64,000 nt of DNA from AC-50 sp035640455 (GTDB taxonomy: Bacteria; Actinomycetota; Thermoleophilia; Gaiellales; Gaiellaceae), in the NCBI GenBank assembly GCA_035640455.1, contig DASQWB010000141.1, forward strand, positions 13,893 through 77,892, given 5' to 3'. Shown one piece after another: positions 42,168 through 50,550 of the stretch (its first letter is position 1; each line of letters opens with the position of its first letter). Under the pieces are notes generated by a model. The model made no database searches. It was not told the DNA's origin and saw nothing but the letters and a program-made list of their open reading frames with translations. The translations under genes and the position numbers were made by a program.

Positions 42168-43733
42168 CTAGAGGACGCCGAGCGGGACGCGTGTCCGCTT
42201 CCCGGCGGAGTTCGCGGCCACGAGCGCGGCCGACCAGCGCCCGGGCGGAAGCCGCAGCGTCGTCGAGCCGGAGAGGCCGCGGCGGCCGAGCCAGAGCGTC
42301 ATGTGCCTGCCGCCGCGTGCGAGCACGACGCGCAGGTCGAGCCACGGCGTCCCCGGGTCGTTCGCGCTCCAGCGCAGGCGCCGGCCCGCGACCGACGCCG
42401 TCACGGCCGGCGGCTTCGTGTCCCACGCGACCGCGATCGGCGGCAGGTCGCGGGAGGCCCTGTTCCCGGCGAGGTCGACCGCGCTCAGCGTGACGGTGTA
42501 CGAGCCCGGCTTCAGCGCGCCCGGCGACCAGGCGAGCGAGTGCGAGCCGTGCGAGAGCCACGCGCTCGTCGCGCGGCCGCCGCCGTTCAGCGTCACGCGA
42601 GACCGCTTCGAGAGCCAGAAGCGAACGAGCGCCGAGTCCTTGTAACCGTCGGCGGGACGCGGGTAGAGCGTGCCCGGCACCTGCGCCGGCTGCAGGAGCG
42701 GTGGCTGCTTCGCGTAGAGCGCGAACCGCGCCGCCGTCTTCGCCCACCGTCCCTCGGGGTGCCGCTGCGCGAGCTTGTTCAGGAGCTGGATCACGTACGT
42801 GTGGTACTCGAGCGGCGACTCGCCGCCGGCGAGCGAGTAGAGCGACCAGTAGCCGGTGTCGAAGCGTCGAAGCAGCGTCTGCGCGCTCGCGAGCAGGCGG
42901 CCCACGAGCCTCGCCGCATCGGGGTCGCCGGTCGCGTCCACGTAGTCCTCGAGCGACACGATCGTCTGGAGCTGGGCGTTCAGCACGACGTCCGAGTTGA
43001 ACGAGTAGAGGCGGATCCACGGGCCCTGCGCGAGCTGCCGCACGAGCCCGAGCGGGATCGCGTGGAAGGCGGTCTCCGCGTCGCTCAGGAGGTCGGTGTC
43101 GCCGGTGAGCGCCGAGGCACGCGCGAAGGCCTGGGCCATGACGGCCTGGGCCATTCCGGACGTCCAGGGCGGTCGGCCGCCGCCGAAGGGGAAGTAGTAC
43201 TCGAAGCGCAGCGCGCCGCTCGAGGGGACGCCGCGGTCGAGGAGTGCGAGGGCGAGCCGCTCCGTCCGGTCGGGGTCCTTCGAGGCCACGGCCGCGTTGA
43301 GCGCGCCCGCGTTCGCGAGCGGATGGAGCTGGAAGCCCTGGCCGGGGAAGAGCCGGTAGACGACGCCGACCGAGTCGGTGATGTCCGTCCTCGCCGCCGG
43401 CACGGTGTGCGAGCCGAAGTACGCGGCGTTCACCTGGAGCATCGAGAAGAGCGCGAACGCGCGGCTCGGGTCGTAGATCCGCCACTGGAGCGCGACGTCG
43501 TGGAGCACGGCCGCGAGGTTGCGCTCCCGCGCCCCACCGAGGTTGCGCAGCGTCGCATAGGAGCTCGAGAGCGTCGCGCGGTAGTCGTTCGCCTCGTCGA
43601 CGGTGAGCGAGCCGTTCGCGACCGCGCGGTCGAGGCCGCGTCCGATCAGCGCGACGTCGCCCCGGGTCGACGAGCGCGCCGCTCCCGGCGCGAGGAGTAG
43701 GACGGCCGCGGCGAGGAGCGCCGCCCGCCTCAT
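42168..43733 (-). CDS. D-glucuronyl C5-epimerase-like secreted protein
   Basis: A 521-residue exported protein (signal ALLAAAVLLLAPGAARSS). The middle 300 residues follow the C-terminal catalytic fold of D-glucuronyl C5-epimerases (PF06662): FALFSMLQVNAAYFG, PPWTSGMAQAVMAQAFARAS, SFNSDVVLNAQLQTIVSLED, GYWSLYSLAGGESPLEYHTY and IQLLNKLA. A C-terminal fibronectin/Ig-like part of about 150 residues follows. It would turn glucuronate to iduronate in a finished polymer outside the cell, as in heparosan or alginate-like chains. Start and stop overlap neighbours (ATGA at the start). Confidence 0.8.
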   Translation of the reverse strand: MRRAALLAAAVLLLAPGAARSSTRGDVALIGRGLDRAVANGSLTVDEANDYRATLSSSYATLRNLGGARERNLAAVLHDVALQWRIYDPSRAFALFSMLQVNAAYFGSHTVPAARTDITDSVGVVYRLFPGQGFQLHPLANAGALNAAVASKDPDRTERLALALLDRGVPSSGALRFEYYFPFGGGRPPWTSGMAQAVMAQAFARASALTGDTDLLSDAETAFHAIPLGLVRQLAQGPWIRLYSFNSDVVLNAQLQTIVSLEDYVDATGDPDAARLVGRLLASAQTLLRRFDTGYWSLYSLAGGESPLEYHTYVIQLLNKLAQRHPEGRWAKTAARFALYAKQPPLLQPAQVPGTLYPRPADGYKDSALVRFWLSKRSRVTLNGGGRATSAWLSHGSHSLAWSPGALKPGSYTVTLSAVDLAGNRASRDLPPIAVAWDTKPPAVTASVAGRRLRWSANDPGTPWLDLRVVLARGGRHMTLWLGRRGLSGSTTLRLPPGRWSAALVAANSAGKRTRVPLGVL

Positions 43734-45127
43734 CGCTTGTGGTGCCGCGGCTCGACCGCGTAAAGGCGCGAGTAGCCGTGCAGAAGGAGCCGGCCCCCGT
43801 TCCCGGACACCGGCACATAGTGCCCGTGCGGGAAGCGGAGCACGACGCGGCCGCTCCGCGCATCCACGCCGACGATGCGGTGCGCGAAGCTCCCCGCGTA
43901 GGCGACGCCGTCGACGACGACCGCGGCGCCGGAGATCGGCCCGCCGGTCCCGACCTCCCACAAGATCCGGCCGCTTCCCGCCGACGCGCAGTAGAAGACG
44001 CCGTTGTAGGAGCCGAAGAAGACACGGCCGGCCCAGACGGCCGGCGAGGAGTAGACGTACGAGCCGGTGTGGATCGTCCACAGGCGCCTGCCGCCCGTCG
44101 AGAACGCGGTCAGCGAGTTCCCGTTCGAGGACGGGACGAAGACGCGGCCGCGGTCGACCGCCGGCGTCCCGTAGATGCGGCCGTTCACGGACGCGCTCCA
44201 GCGCAGCCGCCCCGTCCGCGCCGAGAGCGCGAGCAGGCGGCCGCCGTAGTCGCCGATGAAGAGCGTGCCGCCGGCGAGCGCGGCGCTCGAGGTGATCTTG
44301 TAGCCCGAGCGGTACACCCACCTGACGCGGTGCCGGCGCAGGTCGAGCGCGTAGACGTTGCCGTTCCACGAGCCGAAGTAGTCGACCCCGTGGCGCACGA
44401 TCGGCGACGACTCGACCGGTGAGCCGACCGTGTAGTGCCAGCGCAGCCGGCCGGAGGAGCGGTCGAGGATCCAGATGTGCCCGTCCATCCCGTGCGCCAC
44501 GATCTCGTCGCCGACGACGGCCGGCGACGCGGCCATCTTGCCGTGCGGGGTGTAGTGCTTCCAGGCGATCCCGCCGTTCCGCATCGAGATCGCGCGGACG
44601 GTGCCGTAGAAGTTGCCGATGTACGCCATCCCGTCGGAGACGGCGGCGGGGAACTCGATCAGGCCGCCGATCGTCCGGCTCCAGACGACGCGGAAGGGCG
44701 GCCGGACGCGGATCCGCGTCTGCGCCTGGGTGCGCGTCGGCGTGGCGCCGTAGAACGGCCACTGGAGGCGCGGCTGGTAGATCCGGAACCGGGTGAACGG
44801 CCGCCTGCGGAAGCCGACGCGGTGCGTGGCTGCCGTATAGCCGCGCCTACGCACCGTGACGAGCAGCGAGGTGCGGCGCCGCACGCGCAGGTAGACGTCT
44901 CCGTGGTGGTTGGTCGTTCCCGAGCTGTGGCCGAGGTGGACGTGCGCGCCGCGGACGGGTCGCCGCAGGTCACCGTCGATCACCGTCACGAGCACGCGGC
45001 GGAAGCGTGGGAAGACGGGCCGGATCGGCCCCGGATCGTGGAGCGCCGGCTTGCGCGGCGGCGGCGCGGCGCGATCGGTCGACCCGCAGCCGACGGCGAG
45101 CCCGGCTAGGGCCGCGGCGACGCAGAT
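43730..45127 (-). CDS. PQQ-type beta-propeller lipoprotein with carboxypeptidase-like domain
   Basis: About 465 residues: a lipobox LAVGC, then a small beta domain (VLVTVIDGDLRRPVRGAHVH) of the carboxypeptidase-regulatory type, then seven PQQ-like blades (GMAYIGNFYGTVRAISMRNG, GGRLLALSARTGRLRW, GRVFFGSYNGVFYCASAGSG). It is a paralogue of the other propeller. No ATG, GTG or TTG is found at its 5' end in frame; the first plausible codon is an ATC at 45127 behind GAGGAG, inside the end of the ATP-grasp gene, so it may use a rare start, or the sequence here has an error. Confidence 0.75.
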   Translation of the reverse strand: MCVAAALAGLAVGCGSTDRAAPPPRKPALHDPGPIRPVFPRFRRVLVTVIDGDLRRPVRGAHVHLGHSSGTTNHHGDVYLRVRRRTSLLVTVRRRGYTAATHRVGFRRRPFTRFRIYQPRLQWPFYGATPTRTQAQTRIRVRPPFRVVWSRTIGGLIEFPAAVSDGMAYIGNFYGTVRAISMRNGGIAWKHYTPHGKMAASPAVVGDEIVAHGMDGHIWILDRSSGRLRWHYTVGSPVESSPIVRHGVDYFGSWNGNVYALDLRRHRVRWVYRSGYKITSSAALAGGTLFIGDYGGRLLALSARTGRLRWSASVNGRIYGTPAVDRGRVFVPSSNGNSLTAFSTGGRRLWTIHTGSYVYSSPAVWAGRVFFGSYNGVFYCASAGSGRILWEVGTGGPISGAAVVVDGVAYAGSFAHRIVGVDARSGRVVLRFPHGHYVPVSGNGGRLLLHGYSRLYAVEPRHHKR

Positions 45128-46104
45128 TCCTGTGAGAGCTCCTCGGAGAACGGCTCGAGGGTACCGTCCGGCGCAGCCGTCAGCGAGAGGTGCGAGAGGA
45201 AGCGCGTCATGACGACGCCCGCCCGGAAGTCGCCGACCCGCGGCTCGGGCCGCTCGCCCGCGGCCAGCGCGAGCACGAGCTCGGGGTAGCGCCCGCCCGC
45301 GGCCTGCGGGAGCGGGAACGCGCCGCCGAAACGCGGGTTGACGTCCGTGATCCGGTGCTTCCCGTCCGGCTCGCGAAAGCACTGGACGGTGGCGACGCCC
45401 TTGAGCGGGATCGCCTCCGAGACGCGGCGGCCGAGCTCGATCAGCTCCACGTCGGACATCGTCATGCCCTTGATCGACTCGCCGCCCTTCGACTGGATCA
45501 TCGTGCGCGGGATCGCGTTCAGGCAGCGGCCGTCGAGGTCGCAGATGACATCGATCGAGAACTCGTCGCCCTTGCAGACGCCCTGCACCATCGACTCGAC
45601 CGGCGTCCGCTCGAGCTCGAGGTCGAGCTCGGCCCGGTCGTGCGCGCGGTAGATGTGCCGCGAGCCGTAGCCGCGCCGCGCCTTCACGAGCACGGGGAAC
45701 TCGAGGTCGTCGGGAAGCTCGTCCGCGAGGTAGGTCGGCGGCGAGTCGAACCCGCGCTCCTCGAAGAGCCGGTGCGCGAGGTATTTGTCGCCCATCCGGT
45801 CGACGACCTCGACGTCGGGCAGGAGGACGAGCGCGTCGAGCTCGTCGCGGGCGTGGGCGAGCTTCAGCTGGTCCATGTCGGCGAGCGGCACGATCACGTC
45901 CACCTGGTGCGCGCGCACGAGGTCGCGGATGGACGGGATATAGGCGTCGTCGACGATCGGGCCGACGAGGGCGTAGCGGTCGGCGTGGTAGAGGGCGGGC
46001 GCGAGCGGGTCGAGGTCGACGGCGATCGTCGTCGCGCCCGCGTCGCGGAACGCGGTGACGATGTCGACGCGCAGGCCGGCGCACGTGAAGAGGACGGTCG
46101 GCAC
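45106..46104 (-). CDS. ATP-grasp enzyme (CarB-like)
   Basis: A 332-residue ATP-grasp protein of the carbamoyl-phosphate-synthase-like group (DUF/COG0458 type): VLFTCAGLRVDIVTAFRDAG (pre-ATP-grasp Rossmann part), LEFPVLVKARRGYGSRHIYR (ATP-binding lysine), GVATVQCFREPDGKHRITDV and NPRFGGAFPLPQAAGG with metal-binding residues. Such enzymes join an amine or amino acid to a carboxylate; in EPS loci they often decorate uronic acids. It is the first gene of the long minus-strand run. Confidence 0.85.
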   Translation of the reverse strand: MPTVLFTCAGLRVDIVTAFRDAGATTIAVDLDPLAPALYHADRYALVGPIVDDAYIPSIRDLVRAHQVDVIVPLADMDQLKLAHARDELDALVLLPDVEVVDRMGDKYLAHRLFEERGFDSPPTYLADELPDDLEFPVLVKARRGYGSRHIYRAHDRAELDLELERTPVESMVQGVCKGDEFSIDVICDLDGRCLNAIPRTMIQSKGGESIKGMTMSDVELIELGRRVSEAIPLKGVATVQCFREPDGKHRITDVNPRFGGAFPLPQAAGGRYPELVLALAAGERPEPRVGDFRAGVVMTRFLSHLSLTAAPDGTLEPFSEELSQESASPRP

Positions 46105-46129
46105 GGAAGAAGAGCGTATAGATGCGCCC

Positions 46130-46654
46130 GTGCGCCGGGCTCTCCTCGTCGTGGCGGTAGTCGTGGTGGCGGCGTGGGTCGCCGTCGCGGCCCGCTTCGT
46201 CCTATGGCCGGCGCAGAACTCGGCGCGTCATGCCGACGCGGTCGTCGTCCTGGCCGGCGACCACCTGCGGCTCGGAAAGGCGCTCGAGCTGATGACGCGG
46301 CGCGTGGCGCCGACGCTCGTCATCTCCGACGGGCTCGCGCCGGGGTGGCATCGGGCGAACCGGCTCTGCCGCGGGCGGGCTCGCTTCCGGGTGATCTGCT
46401 TTCGCGCGTCGCCGTACAGCACCCGCGGCGAGGCGGAGACGGTCGGGCGTCTAGCTTCGATGCGGGGCTGGCGCTCCATCGTGGTCGTGACGTCGACCTA
46501 CCACGTGACGCGGGCCCGGCTCTTGTTCCGGCGCTGCGTCGACGGGCGGGTGTCGGTGACGGGGTCGACCTACCAGCGGAGCCTGATCCCGCTCGAGATC
46601 GCCCTCGAGCCGGTGAAGCTGGCGTATGCGCTAGTCGTCGCGCGGAGCTGCTGA
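46130..46654 (+). CDS. YdcF/DUF218-family membrane protein
   Basis: A 174-residue protein: one N-terminal membrane helix (ALLVVAVVVVAAWVAVAARF), then the DUF218 fold (DAVVVLAGDHLRLGKALELM, STRGEAETVGRLASMRGW, VVVTSTYHVTRARLLFRRC). YdcF/ElyC-type proteins take part in envelope polymer or lipid-carrier handling, which fits an EPS locus. It diverges from the ATP-grasp gene with 25 bases between starts, and ends at an intergenic repeat/terminator. Confidence 0.85.
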   Translation: MRRALLVVAVVVVAAWVAVAARFVLWPAQNSARHADAVVVLAGDHLRLGKALELMTRRVAPTLVISDGLAPGWHRANRLCRGRARFRVICFRASPYSTRGEAETVGRLASMRGWRSIVVVTSTYHVTRARLLFRRCVDGRVSVTGSTYQRSLIPLEIALEPVKLAYALVVARSC

Positions 46655-46713
46655 GGCACCGCTTGCGGGGCCGACTTCAGGGCGCGCGGGTTTCCCGCGC
46701 GCCCGTCTGAAAT
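46655..46713. repeat. Intergenic repeat with embedded bidirectional terminator (copy C)
   Basis: Directly behind the stop, GCACCGCTTGCGGGGCCGAC is 15 of 20 identical to the left arm of the two repeats at 59.3 and 61.3 kb. It runs into a perfect 11-base-pair stem (GGGCGCGCGGG, TTT loop, CCCGCGCGCCC at 46680-46704) flanked by TTCAG and CTGAA. The hairpin also serves the convergent sugar transferase gene. Confidence 0.6.
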
Positions 46714-46727
46714 GACCGGTCGAGCCG

Positions 46728-47366
46728 CTAGGAGTCGTCCTGCGCCCGAGTCGGGGGACGCCAGCCGCCGGTCTCGCCCTTGTAGGTGCCGGTGACGAGG
46801 GCGAGAGGCGTGCGGAGCAGGATCTTCAGGTCGAGCCAGGGGGAGCGGTGCTCGACGTACCAGACGTCGAGCTCGATGCGTTCGTCCCACGGCAGCCTCG
46901 TGCGGCCGTGCACCTGCGCCCAGCCGGTCAGGCCCGGCTTGACGTCGAGCCGGCGGCGCTGGCGCGGCGTGTACTCGTCGACCTGGTAGCGGAGCGTCGG
47001 GCGCGGGCCGATCAGGCTCATGTCGCCGCGGACGACGTTCCAGAGCTGCGGCAGCTCGTCGAGCGAGAGCCGGCGCAGGAGGCGGCCCGTCCTCGTGATG
47101 CGAGGGTCGCCGCGGTTGACGGCGAAGCCGGCGCCCTGCCGCTCGGCGCCGACGACCATCGTCCGCAGCTTGAGCAGGTCGAAGTCGCGGCCCTGATAGC
47201 CGACTCGGCGCTGCCGGTAGAAGACCTGTCCGCCGTCCTCGAGCTTGATCGCGAGCGCCGCAGCCGCGAGGACAGGGCTTGCCAGGACGAGCCCGAGCGT
47301 GCCACCGACCACGTCGGCCGCGCGGTTCACCGCCGCGTCCTTCCCGGCCAACGCCAGCGGGCGCAC
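46728..47366 (-). CDS. Undecaprenyl-phosphate sugar phosphotransferase (PglC/WcaJ-like)
   Basis: A 212-residue initiating transferase of the bacterial sugar transferase family. One membrane re-entrant helix (VVGGTLGLVLASPVLAAAAL) is followed by KLRTMV, RRLSLDELPQLWNVVRGDMS, IGPRPTLRYQV and KPGLTGWAQVHG with the catalytic residues. It places the first sugar phosphate on undecaprenyl phosphate, starting each repeat unit of the polysaccharide. It is the short, catalytic-core-only form. Confidence 0.93.
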   Translation of the reverse strand: MRPLALAGKDAAVNRAADVVGGTLGLVLASPVLAAAALAIKLEDGGQVFYRQRRVGYQGRDFDLLKLRTMVVGAERQGAGFAVNRGDPRITRTGRLLRRLSLDELPQLWNVVRGDMSLIGPRPTLRYQVDEYTPRQRRRLDVKPGLTGWAQVHGRTRLPWDERIELDVWYVEHRSPWLDLKILLRTPLALVTGTYKGETGGWRPPTRAQDDS

Positions 47367-47424
47367 CGGCCCATTGTCCCGGTGACTATCACGTGAGGGG
47401 AGGTGGGCATTCGCTGTAGAGGCC

Positions 47425-48618
47425 TCATGCCTTGACCCGCCGCAGGAGATAGTCCCGAAACTTCGGTGCCGTGTACTCGTACTGCCCCTTGCGCAGGCGA
47501 TGCAGGACGCCGTTCTCGACCAAGCGGCCTAGCAACACATTCACGTTTGCCGGTGTCTTGTCTACTGCTTCGTTCAGTTGCGACACGATGAGAGGGGGGT
47601 AGTCAATTTCTGCGGTCGCCAGAAGCACGTCTTGCTCAGCGGGAGTTAATGTCGCGACGCGTGGCTCGTAGAAGTCGAGGTCGAGGCGGCGCAAGATGTC
47701 GGGTCGAGCGGCTTCGAGTAAGGGCTCATCAAGACGATCTGTCTCGACAGCATCGGCCGCGTCCCATAGTTCAGCGCCCCATAGCTGAATGAAGTAGGGA
47801 TAGCCCTCGACTTCATCCACGATGTTCTCGATCAGATGCTCGGATACGAGAACGCTGCTCGTCGTCTCAGCTATTGGCTCGATGAATGCTTCGGCTGCGT
47901 CGTCAGCCGCAAGCCGGCCGATCTCCTCTCCCCGAAACATGCGCTCGGTGTAGGAGCGTGCCCGTAGAAGGTTCGGCGTGAGAGTCGGTAGACCGCAAAC
48001 CACGAGGCCGAGAGGAAGCTCCTCACGCTGGAGGGCGACGACCGAGGATATGAGGAGCGACAACGGATGTTCACCCGTCGCTTTGTGCTCGTCGCGGATG
48101 ACCTGTGTTTCATCCAGGAGCAGAATGAACCCGTCGCGGCCTTTCTCGACCGCCGCTTCAACGACCTCGTAGAGAGATTTACTGAGGTCCTCTTGCGCCT
48201 GCTCGGCAAGTGGCGTGTAGGTGAGGACGAATTCGCCCCAGCCCACTCCGAGTGTGCCTGCTCGCCGCGCCTTCTTCCCGACCGCACGGCGGAGGCGTTC
48301 CATCCGCGACAGCCTCTCCTTTGCCTGAGTCGCGGTCTTGGTGAGAGCCGTGACTAGCGCCTCGTCGGTGTTGTGGCCAGGCTGTAGCTCCAGCAGTGCA
48401 CTAGCCCAGTCGTTCTGCTCGGCGATGTCCTCGAACTCACCGAGCAGAACACTCTTACCAACGCCCCTCAGGCCTGTCAGCCGCATGTTCGCGGGCTGCT
48501 CGGGAGCGCCGCGCAACATCGCTCGGAACCGACGCATCTGGGGATCACGGCCCGCCAAGTGGAGGGGCCGGATGCCAACGCCTGGGCGGAACGGATTCTT
48601 TCCCAAAGACGGGGTCAT
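47425..48618 (-). CDS. AAA ATPase with C-terminal winged helix (type B)
   Basis: A 397-residue P-loop ATPase: KNPFRPGVGIRPLHLAGRDP, Walker A GLRGVGKSVLLGEFE, Walker B FILLLDETQVIRD, the sensor-type EGYPYFIQLWGAELWD, and a winged helix (ATAEIDYPPLIVSQLNEAVD and GRLVENGVLHRLRKGQYEYT). Its build matches gene 27732-28919: the N-terminal x-NPF sequence, ATPase, G-x-PY-x-Q and winged helix. Codon use is less GC-biased than in the EPS genes around it, suggesting it moved in. Its start region carries inverted repeats that are probably its own operator. Confidence 0.78.
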   Translation of the reverse strand: MTPSLGKNPFRPGVGIRPLHLAGRDPQMRRFRAMLRGAPEQPANMRLTGLRGVGKSVLLGEFEDIAEQNDWASALLELQPGHNTDEALVTALTKTATQAKERLSRMERLRRAVGKKARRAGTLGVGWGEFVLTYTPLAEQAQEDLSKSLYEVVEAAVEKGRDGFILLLDETQVIRDEHKATGEHPLSLLISSVVALQREELPLGLVVCGLPTLTPNLLRARSYTERMFRGEEIGRLAADDAAEAFIEPIAETTSSVLVSEHLIENIVDEVEGYPYFIQLWGAELWDAADAVETDRLDEPLLEAARPDILRRLDLDFYEPRVATLTPAEQDVLLATAEIDYPPLIVSQLNEAVDKTPANVNVLLGRLVENGVLHRLRKGQYEYTAPKFRDYLLRRVKA

Positions 48619-48671
48619 AACACCTTTTTATTTAGTTCTGGAGATTCTAACAGAAATGGTGTTAGAACTCC
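48618..48671 (-). promoter_or_regulatory. Inverted-repeat operator region of the type B ATPase
   Basis: AT-rich stretch with two nested inverted repeats: TAACACC (48618-48624) with GGTGTTA (48658-48664), and GAGATTCTAAC (48641-48651) with GTTAGAACTCC (48661-48671; 9 of 11 paired). It overlaps the start codon, suggesting autoregulation by the winged helix. The remaining bases to 48779 hold no gene I can support. Confidence 0.5.
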
Positions 48672-48779
48672 ATAGCCGGGGTAGTCGACGCCACCTACGT
48701 GATAGTCACGGCCACCTGTTGCTCGCGGTCGTCGTCTGCAACAGCCGTATCAAGACAGTGAGAACTGCGGACACGGCTC

Positions 48780-49886
48780 TCAGCGGGTGCCCTCCGCCTT
48801 CGCCCACACCGCCGGGACGCCGCGGCGCAGGTAGTTGCCGAGCGCCACGACCGTCGCCCACGTCACGAGCGTGTAGTAGCGCGGCAGGCCCGGCCGCGCC
48901 GCGGCGGCGCCCAAAAAGGCAAGCTGGCCCGCCAGCGCCGTCCGGTACACACGACCGCGCGACGCCAGCCGCAGGCTCGTCCCCAGCAACGCAAGGTGCA
49001 ACAACCCGCTCCCGTACCGAAGCAGCCGGTGCGAGACGAGGGCCACGAGATACAGCGGGTCGACACCTCGAAACATCCGACCCTCCGCGACGATCAGCCA
49101 GCAGTGCTCGAACATGCGCACCTTGCGCGCGTACTCGTCCTCGATGTCGCGCGAGGGCTTCTCGAATGCGACCGCCTCCGGCTCGTAGACCGCCCGCCGC
49201 CCGCGCTGCACCATCAGGTACGGGAACGCGAGGTCGTGCCCGAAGCGCGGGTCGACCTCGACGTAGTCGCCCCGCCGCACGGCGTAGATCGAGCCGTTCC
49301 CGCCTGTGACCGAGCCCAACGCCGACTCGGCCTCCCGCACGGCGAGCTCGTAGCGCCAGTACGCGCCCTCGCGGTTCGTCCCGTCCGGCGCCTCGAGCCG
49401 GAGCTGCCCGCAGACGTACGCGACCTCCGGATCCGCGAAGTTGCGGACGAGCTTCCGCAGCGCGGGCGCCGCCCAGAGCGCGTTGGCGTCCGAGAACGCC
49501 ACGACCTCGCCGTCAGCCTCCCGCACGGCGAGGTTCTGCGCTGCGACCTTCCCGCCCCGCGGCGCCCGCACCAGCCGAACCCGCGGCTCGCGCGCCGCCA
49601 CCGCCTCGACGAGCTCGTGCGTGCGGTCTGTCGAGGCGTCCGAGGCGACGACGATCTCGACGAGCTCCTCCGGGTAGTCGAGCCCGAGCAGGTTCTCGAG
49701 CCGCCGCTCGATCACGTCCTCCTCGTCGTGGGCCGCTACGACGACGGTGACGGGAGGAGTGACGCCGCCCTTCCGCACCGGCCGTCCGCGCACCCGCGCC
49801 GCGAGCGCGGCCGCCGCGGGATAGCCCACGTGGGTCCACGCCAGCGCACCCGCCGAGCCCCAGAAGACCGCCTTCGCCAACCTCAC
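48780..49886 (-). CDS. GT2 glycosyltransferase (cellulose-synthase-like)
   Basis: A 368-residue GT2 enzyme: an N-terminal hydrophobic segment, VTVVVAAHDEEDVIERRLEN, VVASDASTDRTHELVEAVAA, VVAFSDANALWAAPALRKL, VTGGNGSIYAVRRGDY, and a C-terminal hydrophobic part with two or three helices (RVYRTALAGQLAFLGAAAA, YYTLVTWATVVALGNYL). This is the NodC/IcaA-like group that makes or extends beta-linked chains, here probably part of the EPS locus. The ATG? codon start reads M-RLAKAVFW. Confidence 0.87.
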   Translation of the reverse strand: MRLAKAVFWGSAGALAWTHVGYPAAAALAARVRGRPVRKGGVTPPVTVVVAAHDEEDVIERRLENLLGLDYPEELVEIVVASDASTDRTHELVEAVAAREPRVRLVRAPRGGKVAAQNLAVREADGEVVAFSDANALWAAPALRKLVRNFADPEVAYVCGQLRLEAPDGTNREGAYWRYELAVREAESALGSVTGGNGSIYAVRRGDYVEVDPRFGHDLAFPYLMVQRGRRAVYEPEAVAFEKPSRDIEDEYARKVRMFEHCWLIVAEGRMFRGVDPLYLVALVSHRLLRYGSGLLHLALLGTSLRLASRGRVYRTALAGQLAFLGAAAARPGLPRYYTLVTWATVVALGNYLRRGVPAVWAKAEGTR

Positions 49887-49903
49887 CGGATCCAGCCTAA
49901 AGC

Positions 49904-50523
49904 TCAGGTTGATGGAGTGATCGTCCTGGGGACGATCGCCGGCGACCGCGTTCCTTGGAACTGGCAGGTGACGCCGCTCGAGCGAATGCGGTCGCCCGTC
50001 GTCACGTACGGCAGACCGTTCCTCTCGAAGCCCTCGATGCGTGTGCGCGCGTCGACCAGGAGCTGGAACAGCGTGACGTGTGGCCTGGCTTGGAGCGATT
50101 CGCTGCTGCGGTCGACCTGGACCACGAGCCCCGAGCTATGCACCCTGACCCTGCCCGACGAGCGAGAACCTCCCGGTCACGCGACAGCCGCGGGTGCGCT
50201 CGCGGATCCCGCCTTCGTGAAGCGGGTACCTCGGCAGGTCCGGGAGGTAGCCGAACGCGACATAGGCGGTGTGCGGCTCCGGGCGGGCTGAGGATGGCGT
50301 CCGGGCACGGATAGACGAGTGCCCGACCGAGGCGGCGGCCGAGCGGCAGCGTCTGCTTCACCGACGTGCCGAAGTAGTCGCTGTCGCCGAACTGGATGGC
50401 GAGGGGGCAGCTCCTCTCGGCCGCGGCCGGTCGCGCGGGACGCCCTCCTCGGCCGGTGAGCGCAACGGCCGCGGCAATCGAAGCGACGAGGATGACGACC
50501 GCTGCGGCGGCGAGCAGTCTCAT
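49904..50523 (-). pseudogene. Exported protein of unknown function with two frameshifts
   Basis: About 205 residues if repaired. The first part has an ATG and signal (LLAAAAVVILVASIAAAVAL) and ends in VYPCPDAILS; the middle continues one base later (TAYVAFGYLPDLPRYPLHEG), and the last part again one base later (SSGLVVQVDRSSESLQARPH, ending TITPST). Both breaks, near 50280 and near 50150, are +1 changes at short C or G runs. Hence either a pseudogene or assembly indels. The repaired gene would end 17 bases before the GT2 start. Confidence 0.6.
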
Positions 50524-50550
50524 GCGCCGAGGGTACTTTTCGCAGCCGCC

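Noticed and set aside
40756..44025. A 1089-codon continuous minus-strand frame covering the propeller gene and the region upstream
   Set aside because: Only the last 415 codons look like protein. The rest is the Arg/Ala-rich shadow of the C5-epimerase-like gene in another frame.
46105..46129. Divergent promoter between ATP-grasp and YdcF-like genes
   Set aside because: Only 25 bases separate the starts and no promoter boxes are clear. Promoters must lie inside the neighbouring genes, but I could not pick them out.
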